Counted from the first letter of the stretch, positions 20,664-29,468 are shown. The stretch is DNA of 59,048 bases from Nitratireductor aquibiodomus NL21 = JCM 21793 (GCF_000615975.1 NZ_BAMP01000018.1:1-59048); one strand, 5' to 3'. Notes: generated from the letters alone by a model not told the origin. Program-made: numbers and translations.

Positions 20664-20926
20664 GGTCAGGACCTATTAATATGGCCGCAATGGTCGGCCT
20701 GATCTGTGCGGATACGCGAAGCAAGGCCGCAGGAAGACTTCATGTCTTTCAAGGTCTTGCGACAAAGTAGCCCGTGCTGATCAGGCCGATCCGAAGGACG
20801 CTCGATAAACCGGCGACCTGCCGCGTCAAACCCCTTGACCGGGGGAAAGGCCCCGCTCTGCGGGCTTTTCCTTGCATCTCTTGGTCTATCGAACGCCATT
20901 GTGGCCATATTAATAGGTCCTGACCC
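20663..20926 (-). mobile_element. 264-bp MITE-like element, copy 2 (inverted)
   Basis: Same length and ends as copy 1 at 864-1127, in reverse orientation, about 94% identical with no indel. It is flanked by CTA on the left and TAA on the right, consistent with TA target duplication. It fills the whole gap between two convergent genes. On the left its border TAG is the stop of the EEP-phosphatase gene; on the right the mirrored CTA is the TAG stop of the methyltransferase gene. Internally GCCCCGC-TCT-GCGGGC followed by TTTT (plus strand) looks like an intrinsic terminator. No transposase is encoded. Confidence 0.8.
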
Positions 20927-21777
20927 TAATCGGCCGGCTTCCTGCGCGCGATGACCAGATGGCCGGGAACCGGCTTTCCCATTTCATGCCGCACCACGAT
21001 GCCGCCGATGGCGAGCCCCGCAAAGCCGTGCCTGGCGAGCATTTCGGCGAGATAGGTCTCGGAATGGGCGAAGCGCTGATGCGGCCCGACCATGAAGGCG
21101 CGCCCGGCGAGCACCTCGTCCGGCAGGGTCTCGCTTGAAAAGGCGAGAACCGCACCGTCCACGGATAGCTCCGCCGCGCCGGCGAAGAAAGCATCCAGAT
21201 CGCCCAGATAGGGCAAAACATCGGTCGCGGTGATCAGATCGAAGGGTTCGACATCCGCGTGATGGAGAAAGTCCACCGCATCGCCCACATAGAGCGCGTC
21301 GTAGACCTCTTTCTCGTCGGTGACCTCAATCATGGTCTCCGAAAGATCAATGCCGGTGATGTGGTCCGCGATGTCGCGCAGAATCTCTCCGGCAAGCCCC
21401 GTTCCACAACCGAGATCCAGCATGCGGCTGAACGGCCCCGGCGCCACCTCATCCAGCGCCCTGCGGGTCAGTGCCGGCACATCGTAGCCGAGTTGATCGA
21501 CCAGAATGCTCTCAAACGCGCCGGCGTGCTGGTCGAACAGGGTCGCCACATAGGCTTCCGATGCGCGCGCCGGCGTCTCGCCCCGTCCCATAGACGCAAG
21601 CCGCACCGCGGCACCGCCATGGTCGGCAGGATCGAGAGCGAGCACCTCCCGATAGGCGGCAGCGGCAGCATCAAGATCGCCGGCCTTTTCGAGCGCAAGG
21701 GCGCGGTTATAGGCCTCGGCCAGCGCCTCTTCGTCGATGGGGCTGGTGGTTCCGCTTTCGGGGTCGGGCTCGGACAA
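20926..21777 (-). CDS. TPR-containing class I SAM methyltransferase (COG4976 type)
   Basis: A 283-aa predicted methyltransferase. The N-terminal ~80 residues hold a TPR-like helix pair (AYNRALALEKAGDLDAAAAA, then YREVLALDPADHGGAAVRLA). The Rossmann methyltransferase domain follows, with motif I MLDLGCGTGLAGEIL, the acidic GIDLSETMI and motif IV FDLITATDVLPYLGDLDAF. The frame is open further upstream, but that part overlaps ETF-QO; I chose TTG 21777, five bases after the ETF-QO stop, which implies translational coupling; this start is uncertain. The substrate is unknown. The stop codon is provided at the border of repeat copy 2. Confidence 0.75.
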   Translation of the reverse strand: MSEPDPESGTTSPIDEEALAEAYNRALALEKAGDLDAAAAAYREVLALDPADHGGAAVRLASMGRGETPARASEAYVATLFDQHAGAFESILVDQLGYDVPALTRRALDEVAPGPFSRMLDLGCGTGLAGEILRDIADHITGIDLSETMIEVTDEKEVYDALYVGDAVDFLHHADVEPFDLITATDVLPYLGDLDAFFAGAAELSVDGAVLAFSSETLPDEVLAGRAFMVGPHQRFAHSETYLAEMLARHGFAGLAIGGIVVRHEMGKPVPGHLVIARRKPAD

Positions 21778-21782
21778 TGGTG

Positions 21783-23463
21783 TTACATCCCGGTATAGAC
21801 GGGCCCCTCGCCGCCCTGCGGCGGCACCCAGTTGATGTTCTGGTTGGGGTCTTTGATGTCGCAGGTTTTGCAATGAACGCAGTTCTGCGCGTTGATGACG
21901 AAACGGGCATCGGCCACATCGCTGCCATCGGTGAGCGCATTGCCGTCAGCATCCACCCATTCATAGACACCCGCAGGACAGTAGCGCGAGGACGGACCGG
22001 CATAGACGGCGTATTCCGACGTCTTCTGCAGCTCCATGTCCTTCACCTGAAGATGAACCGGCTGCTCCTCCTCGTGATTGGTGTTGGACAGGAATACGGA
22101 GGAAAGACGGTCGAAGGTGAGCACACCGTCGGGTTTCGGGTAGTCTATCGGCTTGTGCTTTGCGGCCGGCTCCAGCGAAGCCGCGTCGGTCTTGCAATGT
22201 TTCAGGGTGCCGAACAGCGAGAAGCCGAACAGCGAGTTCATCCACATGTCGAAGCCGCCAATGCCGACGCCAGAAGCGTGCCGAAGCGCGACCAGAGCGG
22301 CTTGACGTTGCGCACCTTCTTCAGGTCCTTGCCGATGTCCGAGGCGCGCCAGGCGGCCTCATAGCTTCCAGCGTGTCATTGCCACGCCCCGCGCCCAGCG
22401 CTTCCACGACATGCTCGGCGGCAAGCATGCCCGAGAGGACCGCATTGTGAGACCCTTTGATGCGCGGAACATTGACGAAGCCTGCCGAGCACCCGATGAG
22501 CGCACCTCCGGGGAAGACAAGCTTTGGCACGGACTGATAGCCGCCCTCCGTGATGGCGCGGGCGCCATAGGAGATGCGCTTGCCACCTTCAAACGTCTTG
22601 CTGATCGCGGGATGCGTCTTGAAACGCTGGAATTCCTGGAAGGGTGAGAGGAACGGGTTTTTGTAGTTCAAGTGAACCACGAAACCGACCGCCACCTGAT
22701 TGTTTTCCAGATGATAGAGGAAAGAGCCGCCGCCGGTTTTCATGTCGAGCGGCCAGCCGAAGGAATGCTGGACGAGACCCGGCCTGTGGTTCTCCGGCTT
22801 GACCTCCCAGAGCTCTTTCAGGCCGATGCCGAATTTCTGGGGTTCGCGATCCTTGGAAAGGCCGAATTTCTCGATCAGCTGCTTGGCGAGCGAACCGCGC
22901 ACGCCCTCGCCGATCAGGACATATTTGCCCAGAAGCGCCATGCCAGGCTGATAGTTGGGACCGTGCGAGCCATCGCGCTCGACGCCCATATCGCCGGTGG
23001 CGACACCGATGACCGCGCCATCGTCGTTGTAGAGCACTTCGGCGGCAGCAAAGCCCGGATAGATTTCAACGCCCAGTCCCTCGGCATAGCCTGCAAGCCA
23101 GCGGCAGACATTGCCGAGCGAGACGGCGTAATTGCCGTGATTGTTCATCAGCGGCGGCATCAGAAAATTGGGAATGCGCATGGAGCCCGCCGGCCCGAGA
23201 ACCAGAAACTGATCGTCGGTGACGGGTGTCTTGAACGGGTGATCGGGATCGTCGCGCCACTCCGGCAGAAGCCGGTCGATGCCGATGGGATCGACGACAG
23301 CACCAGACAGGATGTGCGCGCCGACTTCACCGCCCTTTTCGAGAACGACGACGGAAAGCTCCGGGTTCAGCTGCTTGAGCCGGATGGACGCGGCCAGCCC
23401 CGCCGGCCCTGCGCCGACGATGACCACATCGAATTCCATGCTTTCGCGTTCCACTTCGCTCAT
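21783..23463 (-). CDS. Electron-transfer flavoprotein-ubiquinone oxidoreductase (frame interrupted twice)
   Basis: An inner-membrane-associated FAD/4Fe-4S enzyme that passes electrons from ETF (reduced by acyl-CoA dehydrogenases such as Ivd) to ubiquinone. Features in order are the FAD-binding DVVIVGAGPAGLAASIRLKQ, EKGGEVGAHILSGAV, VPKLVFPGGALIGCSAGFVN and NAVLSGMLAAEHV, then the C-terminal iron-sulfur ligands RYCPAGVYEW and NCVHCKTCDIKDP. The frame breaks near 22365 (DTLEA-YEAAWR) and near 22270 (GTLL-VGIGGFDMW). Restoring one base at each gives 560 aa, the family length. ATG 23463 follows GGAGGGTGG. A 20-bp dyad at 23638-23657 lies 175 bases upstream. Confidence 0.92.
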
Positions 23464-23637
23464 TCCACCCTCCGCAGTCTTTTTCTCTCGCGCGCCCCTG
23501 CTCTCGTTTCGTGCCGGCGCGATCCGGATACCCATCAGTCCCGCATAACGGTTTCAACGCCGGGCTATAGCGCATCCGCGCGCCTGTCGAAACCGGAGAT
23601 GTTGCATCAATCCATTCCTGTTTGACGCCAACTGATA

Positions 23638-23657
23638 TTACTTTAACGTAAACGTAA
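23638..23657 (-). promoter_or_regulatory. 20-bp dyad upstream of ETF-QO
   Basis: On the minus strand this reads TTACGTTTACGTTAAAGTAA, matching 17 of 20 positions of the site before the DUF2147 gene (14516-14535). It lies in the 484-base gap between ETF-QO and the DUF2585 gene, in an AT-rich patch. Regulation of ETF-QO together with branched-chain acyl-CoA catabolism by MerR-type LiuR proteins is known in other proteobacteria; a link here is inference. Confidence 0.4.
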
Positions 23658-23833
23658 ATAATTGAGAAATCAGGCGTAGGCAATTCCTGTTTGCCTCCCG
23701 GATCGAATCCAAGCAGTTTCAGCCTGTTTCACGATGGAGGGTGCGGGACATGCATAGCAACACCGCGCATGCCCAGTTTGACCGTGTTCGATCTTGAAGC
23801 GACTTTGTTGTGCGCGGTTTGTGGTTCGGCGGG

Positions 23834-23850
23834 CTCACCAGGAGGGTGAG
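23834..23850 (+). promoter_or_regulatory. Hairpin with the Shine-Dalgarno sequence in its loop
   Basis: CTCACC (23834-23839) and GGTGAG (23845-23850) are perfectly complementary and enclose AGGAG as a five-base loop. Four bases later is ATG 23854. The ribosome site of the 33-codon ORF is therefore presented in or masked by a small RNA hairpin, suggesting control of translation of this ORF and of the DUF2585 gene it overlaps. Seen directly; function is inference. Confidence 0.45.
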
Positions 23851-23853
23851 TGC

Positions 23854-23955
23854 ATGACTGCAAAGTCCCGCATTCCTCCTGAGGACCCTGTCAAACAATG
23901 CGCCACATCAATGCAGTGGCGTGTCATCTACCATGAAGGAAGTGGCTATGAGTGA
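23854..23955 (+). CDS. Possible 33-aa upstream ORF overlapping the DUF2585 gene
   Basis: A short ORF beginning MTAKSRIPPEDPVKQCATSM and ending GSGYE with TGA at 23953-23955. It has the strongest ribosome site in the neighbourhood (AGGAGGGTGAG) inside the hairpin at 23834-23850, and its end overlaps the DUF2585 start (ATG 23948) by eight bases, which would couple translation. The peptide is polar and resembles nothing known to me, so it may act as a leader rather than a functional protein. Confidence 0.35.
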   Translation: MTAKSRIPPEDPVKQCATSMQWRVIYHEGSGYE

Positions 23956-24541
23956 AAACCGGCTATTGGCGGCATACAGACAAAGACCGGTTGCCGTGAC
24001 CGCTTTCTGCGTACTCGCGATCCTTGCCATTCAGGCGTTTTTCCTGAAGTTCATGGGGCAGACGACGATCTGCGACTGCGGGACGGTGAAGCTCTGGTAT
24101 TCGGACCCATCGGGGCCTGAAACCTCCCAGCACATCGGCGACTGGTACACCTATTCGCACTTCCTGCATGGGCTGCTGTTCTATGGGCTCATCTGGCTTG
24201 TCGCGCCGCGTATGCCGGTCGGCTATCGCCTTGCGCTGGCCGTGGGGCTCGAAGCCGCCTGGGAAATGGCCGAAAACACGCCCATGGTGATCAACCGCTA
24301 CCGGGAATCGGCGCTCGCCCAGGGTTATTACGGAGACAGCGTGATCAACTCGCTCTCGGACACGTTTGCCACCATCGTCGGCTTCTTCGTCGCGCGATTA
24401 TCGCCCCTCTGGCTCAGCATTCTTCTGGTGGTTGCGACGGAGATTTTCATGGCGGTCATGATCCGTGACAATCTCACGCTCAACATTCTCCAGCTTGTCT
24501 ATCCCTCGCAGGCGATTTCCAACTGGCAGTTGGGCGGCTGA
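23948..24541 (+). CDS. DUF2585 (UPF0314) membrane protein
   Basis: A 197-aa inner-membrane protein of the alphaproteobacterial DUF2585/UPF0314 family, of unknown function. Helix 1 is VTAFCVLAILAIQAFFLKFM, followed by the family blocks TICDCGTVKLWYSD, SQHIGDWYTYSHFLHGLLFYG, EAAWEMAENTPMVINRYRES and GDSVINSLSDTFATIVGFF, the last two rich in conserved polar residues inside the membrane. Start ATG 23948 is preceded by GAAGGAAGTGG; a longer frame start at 23921 has no better site. Its 5' end overlaps a putative 33-codon ORF. Confidence 0.85.
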   Translation: MSENRLLAAYRQRPVAVTAFCVLAILAIQAFFLKFMGQTTICDCGTVKLWYSDPSGPETSQHIGDWYTYSHFLHGLLFYGLIWLVAPRMPVGYRLALAVGLEAAWEMAENTPMVINRYRESALAQGYYGDSVINSLSDTFATIVGFFVARLSPLWLSILLVVATEIFMAVMIRDNLTLNILQLVYPSQAISNWQLGG

Positions 24542-24623
24542 AGCCGCCGGCGATACCGTTTCTCCAGAACACCAAACGGCGGTATAATACGGCAGGAAGG
24601 GAGGTGTCGTCCTGCCCCGTGCC

Positions 24624-25202
24624 ATGTCCATAACCGCATTCCTCCTGTCTGCAGCCCTTCTGGGCGCAGGGCCGGGAGACGACGGACGCTGGCAGGCCGG
24701 ACAATATTCCTTTTCCGATGAGCTTGGCGGGTTCCGCATCCAGGCGGTTTCGGGGACAGGCTCGCGCAGCGACCCCGTGCTCCTTAGGCAGAAGCTTTAT
24801 ACGGCCTCTGCCGTTGTGCTGGTCATCCGCACCACCGGGGAGGTGCCGCGTTACGCCTATGACGAACGGGCCGGCGCCGGCTACCTCTTCATCGAAATCG
24901 AGACGCTCAATGCAAGCAACCTGCCCTGGGTGGAATTTGAATTCGAACTGCAGGAGATGCGCGGCATCTCGAGTGTCTACGGGGACGGTCTCTCCTTCGA
25001 TCAGAGGAATGTCGGCTCCGCCCAGATCGGCTCCAGCGCATTTGCCACCCACGACCGTAAATTCGAGCCCTATGACCGGCTTCTGTTTCAGTCAGGCACG
25101 GTCGATGCGGGCCATTCGGTGACATTTCGGCTCCTGATCACCGACCTGACGCCGAAGCCGGTATTTTATCTGGTGCAGGACCCGCGCATTCCCGCTTCCT
25201 GA
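24624..25202 (+). CDS. Conserved exported protein of unknown function
   Basis: A 192-aa protein with an N-terminal signal segment (SITAFLLSAALLGAGPG) and a mature beta-rich domain (GFRIQAVSGTGSRSDPVLLR, YLFIEIETLNASNLPWVEFE, PYDRLLFQSGTVDAGHSVTF). It has no cysteines, membrane helices or catalytic motif that I recognise. It lies 72 bases before the uracil-DNA glycosylase gene on the same strand. A periplasmic binding or structural role is possible but unsupported. Confidence 0.65.
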   Translation: MSITAFLLSAALLGAGPGDDGRWQAGQYSFSDELGGFRIQAVSGTGSRSDPVLLRQKLYTASAVVLVIRTTGEVPRYAYDERAGAGYLFIEIETLNASNLPWVEFEFELQEMRGISSVYGDGLSFDQRNVGSAQIGSSAFATHDRKFEPYDRLLFQSGTVDAGHSVTFRLLITDLTPKPVFYLVQDPRIPAS

Positions 25203-25274
25203 ACTTGCAACCACAGGCAAAGAAAGAGAAAGTGCCTCTTTCAACATATGCCGACAATCAGGATTTCGGACGCA

Positions 25275-26096
25275 ATGGATTCCGCTGGACTAAGGGAGCT
25301 GCTGAACTTCTACGCCGATGCCGGCGTGGACGAGCCCCTTCTGGAGGAAGCGGCGGACCGGTTCGAGGAAACACGCACAGAAGCCGAGAAAAGGGCCGCC
25401 CAGCGCCAGCCTGCACAGCAGAAGGCGGTTGCGGCCCCGCAGGCCCGGCCAGCCGCTCCCGCTGCAGCCAGAGCAGCGGTTCCGGACGATGCGCAGGCCG
25501 CACGGGCGCGCGAGATAGCAAAAAGCGCCGAAAGCCTGGACGCTCTGCGCGAGCAGCTTTCCGCCTTCGACGGCTGCAACCTGAAGACAACGGCAAAAAA
25601 CACCGTTTTTGCCGATGGCAACCCGCAGGCCGGCGTAATGTTCGTCGGCGAAGCGCCGGGCCGCGACGAGGATATTCAGGGCCTGCCCTTCGTCGGCCGC
25701 TCCGGCAAGCTGCTCGACCGGATGCTGGTGGCAATCGGGCTCGACCGCACATCCGTCTACATCTCCAACGTGATCCCGTGGCGGCCACCGGGCAACCGGG
25801 ACCCCTCCCCTCTGGAGACGGAAATCTGTCGCCCGTTCATCGAACGGCACATCGAGCTTGTTTCGCCCAAAATTCTCGTGACGCTCGGGAACCCTTCCAC
25901 CAAGCTACTCCTGAACACACAGACCGGCATCATGCGGATGCGTGGCAACTGGGCCGAGCACAGGACGCCGTCGGGCCTCGAAATCCCAACGATGCCGACG
26001 CTGCACCCGGCCTATCTCCTGCGCAACCCGGCACACAAGAAGCTCGCCTGGCATGATTTCCTGGCCATCAAACTCAAGCTGGAAGAAGCAGTCTGA
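25275..26096 (+). CDS. Uracil-DNA glycosylase, family 4-like with half of the Fe-S cysteines missing
   Basis: Removes uracil from DNA after cytosine deamination. Motif A is GEAPGRDEDIQGLPFVGRSG, and motif B is HPAYLLRNPAHKK with the catalytic-pocket His. The N-terminal ~75 residues are an Ala/Pro/Gln-rich low-complexity tail. Family 4 enzymes bind a 4Fe-4S cluster through four Cys; here only the second (FDGC) and fourth (ETEIC) remain, the first being Phe and the third Trp (IPWRPPGNR). ATG 25275 is chosen because MDSAGLRELLNFYADAGVDE resembles relatives' starts; an in-frame ATG at 25248 is possible. The protein is 273 aa. Confidence 0.85.
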   Translation: MDSAGLRELLNFYADAGVDEPLLEEAADRFEETRTEAEKRAAQRQPAQQKAVAAPQARPAAPAAARAAVPDDAQAARAREIAKSAESLDALREQLSAFDGCNLKTTAKNTVFADGNPQAGVMFVGEAPGRDEDIQGLPFVGRSGKLLDRMLVAIGLDRTSVYISNVIPWRPPGNRDPSPLETEICRPFIERHIELVSPKILVTLGNPSTKLLLNTQTGIMRMRGNWAEHRTPSGLEIPTMPTLHPAYLLRNPAHKKLAWHDFLAIKLKLEEAV

Positions 26097-26178
26097 GACT
26101 GCAAGCGAATGCGAATTAAGGCCGCATTAACGCTGTTGGCGCAGAGTGGCGCATCTCAACAACGTCCCGGAGTCGAGC

Positions 26179-27063
26179 ATGTTTGTTCGCGTCAGTTCCG
26201 GGGGGCGCCTGATTTTTCTGTTACCTTTCCTCATTTTTGGACCAAGAGCCGCGGTCGGCGCTGATCTGGTGATCGGCGGTCCGCCTGTGCCACCCAGCGT
26301 GGAAAACGCACCCTTGTTGCTCAAATTCGGACCGCGGTTTTCCGGCTTCATTGAAGTCAACTCTGCCCTGGGTAAGGCGAGCCTGGATGAAGATTCTGGC
26401 AAAAGCAGCGGCTGGGCACTACGCGGAGCGGTCAACCTGCCAGTCAGGGAGCGTTGGAATGTCCAGCTCGACGGCCAGTTCGCAAAACTGAAGTTCGAAG
26501 ACCTTTCCGACCAGACGATGGATTTCGGAGCGCATGCCTATTATCGCAGGGAGAACCGCTACGCCGTCGGTCTCTACGCACAATATGAGCGGCTATCCGC
26601 CGAGACCCTGGCACTTGGGCCCATGGAAACGTCAGCCGGGCTGGAAGGTGCGGTTTTTCTCAGCCAGTCGACGGTTCTGGGCCGGGTGGGCCTGGGCAAG
26701 GGGCGTCTGGAAGAGCAGGATGCGTCCAAGCTCAACGGCCTTATCGGCGCACGCTATTATCACACAGACAATCTGCGTTTCGATCTGGATGCCGGATTTG
26801 AGCAATTGCTGAGCGACGATGCGGCGCTGAAGACCTACTCCGTGTCTACCGCCGCCAACTATCGGCTCTCGAACAGACCAGTCACTGCCTTTGGCGGATA
26901 TCGCTACCGTTCCTCCTCGCTGACATCGGGCGAGACCCATAGCGAGGATATGAAATCTCACGGCATCGTGGCAGGGTTTCGCTATCATTTCGGTTCCACC
27001 AGCCTGAAAGACGAAGAGCGCAACGGCCCGCTCTGGACCGCCGCGCCATATCTCGATTACTGA
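26179..27063 (+). CDS. Outer-membrane beta-barrel (OmpA/OMP-b-brl-like) protein
   Basis: A 294-aa exported protein. The signal peptide is LIFLLPFLIFGPRAAVGAD, cut near VGA. The mature part consists of alternating amphipathic strands such as WNVQLDGQFAKLKFED, RYAVGLYAQYERLS, NLRFDLDAGFEQLLSD and PVTAFGGYRYRSSSLTSGET. It ends GLWTAAPYLDY-like, with a terminal aromatic residue typical of proteins folded by BAM. The size suits an 8-12-stranded barrel, a porin or structural OMP. ATG 26179 (MFVRVSS) is preferred over an upstream frame start that lacks a signal peptide. Confidence 0.7.
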   Translation: MFVRVSSGGRLIFLLPFLIFGPRAAVGADLVIGGPPVPPSVENAPLLLKFGPRFSGFIEVNSALGKASLDEDSGKSSGWALRGAVNLPVRERWNVQLDGQFAKLKFEDLSDQTMDFGAHAYYRRENRYAVGLYAQYERLSAETLALGPMETSAGLEGAVFLSQSTVLGRVGLGKGRLEEQDASKLNGLIGARYYHTDNLRFDLDAGFEQLLSDDAALKTYSVSTAANYRLSNRPVTAFGGYRYRSSSLTSGETHSEDMKSHGIVAGFRYHFGSTSLKDEERNGPLWTAAPYLDY

Positions 27064-27107
27064 AGAATCGAAGGCCGGGCCGTGCGGTTGCGCGGTCCCG
27101 GACCCTC

Positions 27108-27497
27108 TCAACCTCGTGCGGCGCGCAGAGCTGCCAGCTGAAGCAGAGCGAACACCGCGACTGCAACGGCCTGAACGCAGACGAACGCTATGCCAAGCGG
27201 ATTGGGAGCGACCCAGCCGCTTGCGAGCAGGGCGAAACTCGCCACAACCCAGACGGCGTTGAGCAGAACAATGTCGATCAGCACAAGGCGCGGTGTTTTC
27301 GCACGCGCGGCAATCACCAAAAGCATCGTCACGAACGGCACCAGCACAACACCGGCCCAGAACAGAAGCGCTTCAGGCAGGGCGAGAAGACGCGATAGCG
27401 GGCCGGCCGCGACAACAAGGAGCAGCGCGGCACCGCCACTCATGGCAGCGTCGAACCGAAGCGTTTTCCTCAGTGTGGGTGTAAGGGCGAGCGACAT
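27108..27497 (-). CDS. Small four-helix membrane protein of unknown function
   Basis: A 129-aa integral membrane protein with four predicted helices (GGAALLLVVAAGPLSRLLAL; LFWAGVVLVPFVTMLLVIAA; LIDIVLLNAVWVVASFALLA; IGIAFVCVQAVAVAVFALLQ, approximate) separated by short loops, with a basic C-terminus LRAARG. AGGAAGGA precedes ATG 27497. It is divergent from the XRE regulator with 138 bases between, so the regulator may control it. No family function is known to me. Confidence 0.65.
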   Translation of the reverse strand: MSLALTPTLRKTLRFDAAMSGGAALLLVVAAGPLSRLLALPEALLFWAGVVLVPFVTMLLVIAARAKTPRLVLIDIVLLNAVWVVASFALLASGWVAPNPLGIAFVCVQAVAVAVFALLQLAALRAARG

Positions 27498-27635
27498 GTT
27501 CTTGTCCTTCCTGCAAGGGGTTTGTGGCGAGCCAGTTACGGCGTTGACGCAGTGAAGCCTGTGGGATGAACCGCCGCCTGGCGATTACGTGAGAGGTAAT
27601 GGAAATGTGCGGCGGACAGCTTTAGGGTCTCCGCC

Positions 27636-28453
27636 ATGGAGATTGAAAACACCATCGCATCGAAGAGCAATGCCGGTTCCCTGCTCAAAGAATGGCGCGA
27701 AAGACGGCGCATGAGCCAGCTTCACCTGGCGCTCGAAGCCGGCATCTCGCAACGCCATCTGAGCTTCGTTGAAAGCGGGCGATCCAACCCGTCACGCGAC
27801 ATGGTTCTGCTGTTGTCGGAAAGCCTCTCCGTGCCGCTTCGGCAACGCAACCGCATTCTGCTGGCCGCAGGCTATGCGCCCGGCTTTTCCGAGCGGGACC
27901 TGAATGATCCGACACTGAAGCCGGCGATGGACGCGGTGCAGACCGTGCTCGACGGCCATGCGCCCAACCCCGCCATCGCCATCGACCGCCACTGGACAAT
28001 GATCGCCGCGAACGGGGCCATCGCGCCGCTGCTCAGGGGCGTAACGAACGTGGAACTCCTAAAGCCGCCCGTGAACGTGCTACGCCTCAGCCTGCATCCC
28101 GAGGGCCTTGCGCCCAGCATTGTCAATCTCGTCCCCTGGCGGGCGCATGTTCTGGAAAGCTGCGCCAGCTCATCGACCAGACCGCCGATCCGCAACTGAC
28201 ATCTCTGGAAAAGGAACTCGCGGCCTATCCCGTTAAAAAGAACGGGCCGGAGTCGCGGCCCCAGGCGGCAGACATGATAGCTGTTCCGCTTCGGCTGCGT
28301 CTTGGTGAAACCGAACTCTCGTTCATCACCACAACGACCGTGTTCGGCACACCGCTCGACGTGACGCTGTCGGAAATCGCCATTGAAAGCTTTTTCCCGA
28401 CCGACGCTGCAACCGCCGCCTTTCTGCGGCAATTGCACGATGGCGCTTCATGA
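27636..28453 (+). CDS. XRE-family regulator with MmyB-like ligand domain (frame interrupted once)
   Basis: A transcription factor of about 272 aa after repair. The N-terminal Cro/C1 helix-turn-helix reads LLKEWRERRRMSQLHLALEA then GISQRHLSFVESGRSNPSRD, the pattern of XRE-MmyB regulators. The C-terminal PAS-like ligand domain contains HWTMIAANGAIAPLLRG and NVLRLSLHPEGLAP. The frame breaks near 28157 (HVLE-KLRQLIDQTADPQ); one A is missing. The repaired frame ends LRQLHDGAS with TGA 28451-28453, overlapping the stop of the opposite DMT-permease gene by six bases. It probably regulates the divergent membrane-protein gene. Confidence 0.82.
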
Positions 28454-29401
28454 GGCCGGCGGCACGAAACGACGGGCTGCCACGCGCTTGAGGCCGAGCC
28501 GGCGCTCGCGCCAGATGATGAAGAGCCCTGCCCCGATGACAATCATGCCGCCCACCAGCGTGTAGAGGGTCGGAACATCGCCGAAGGCGAAATAGCCGAT
28601 GACGATGGCCAGAAGCATGGAGGTGTATTCAAACGGCGCGATGGTCGAGAGTTCCGCGTGCCGGTAGCACTCTGTCATGAGAATCTGCGCCACACCCCCG
28701 CACACACCAGCCCCCGCCAGAGCGAGATATTGCTCACGCGAGAGATCGGCCCAGCCGAAGGGAATGGTAAACAGGGAGAGCACGGTGGCCGTGACCGAGA
28801 ACCACAGGACGATGGTGGCGGTCTTCTCCGTCTGCACGAGGCGGCGCACGAGGAGCATGGCGACCGCCGAGCCCGTCGCCCCGCACAGGGCTGCGATGAC
28901 ACCCACCGCCTGAGCGGCTTCAAGGCCGGCATCGCCGGTAAGCAGAGTGAGTTTGGGCCAGGCGATGATGATAACGCCAACAAAACCGACGGCGACGGCG
29001 CTCCAGCGGTAGATGCGCACGACCTCGCCCATGAAGATTGCCGACAGCACCACAACGATGAGCGGTTGCGCATAGTTGAGCGTGATTGCATCGGGCAGCG
29101 GCAGGCGCGTCAACGCGAAGAAGCCGAGCCCCATGGCCGTGACGCCGACAAGGCCGCGCATGATGTGACTGACGGGGTGTGTGGTGCGAAACGCCGTTGC
29201 CAGTTCCCGACGCCAGGCGAGCATGGCGATGATCGGAAATATGGCAAAGAAGGAGCGGAAGAAGACGATCTGGCCGGACGGCACCATCCCCGCCGATTTG
29301 ATCAGCGAGGACATCATGACGAACACGGAGACCGAAATGACCTTCAGCGCGATGCCCATTAATGGCTGGCGTTCAGCGCCGACTTCGGTCACAGCGGGCA
29401 T
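28448..29401 (-). CDS. EamA/DMT-superfamily permease
   Basis: A 317-aa inner-membrane transporter of the drug/metabolite superfamily with ten predicted helices in two EamA repeats. Repeat 1 includes FFRSFFAIFPIIAMLAW and GLGFFALTRLPLPDAITLNY; repeat 2 includes LALAGAGVCGGVAQILMTEC and FEYTSMLLAIVIGYFAFGDV. These match S-adenosylmethionine/riboflavin-type or amino-acid exporters, but the substrate cannot be assigned. AGGAAAAC precedes ATG 29401. Its stop abuts that of the XRE gene on the palindrome TCATGA, leaving no space for a terminator. Confidence 0.85.
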   Translation of the reverse strand: MPAVTEVGAERQPLMGIALKVISVSVFVMMSSLIKSAGMVPSGQIVFFRSFFAIFPIIAMLAWRRELATAFRTTHPVSHIMRGLVGVTAMGLGFFALTRLPLPDAITLNYAQPLIVVVLSAIFMGEVVRIYRWSAVAVGFVGVIIIAWPKLTLLTGDAGLEAAQAVGVIAALCGATGSAVAMLLVRRLVQTEKTATIVLWFSVTATVLSLFTIPFGWADLSREQYLALAGAGVCGGVAQILMTECYRHAELSTIAPFEYTSMLLAIVIGYFAFGDVPTLYTLVGGMIVIGAGLFIIWRERRLGLKRVAARRFVPPAS

Positions 29402-29468
29402 GATCTGTTTTCCTATAAGGCCGGTAAGGACGCAGGACAGTGCATCGAATTGATCGAGCGTGGCTGCA

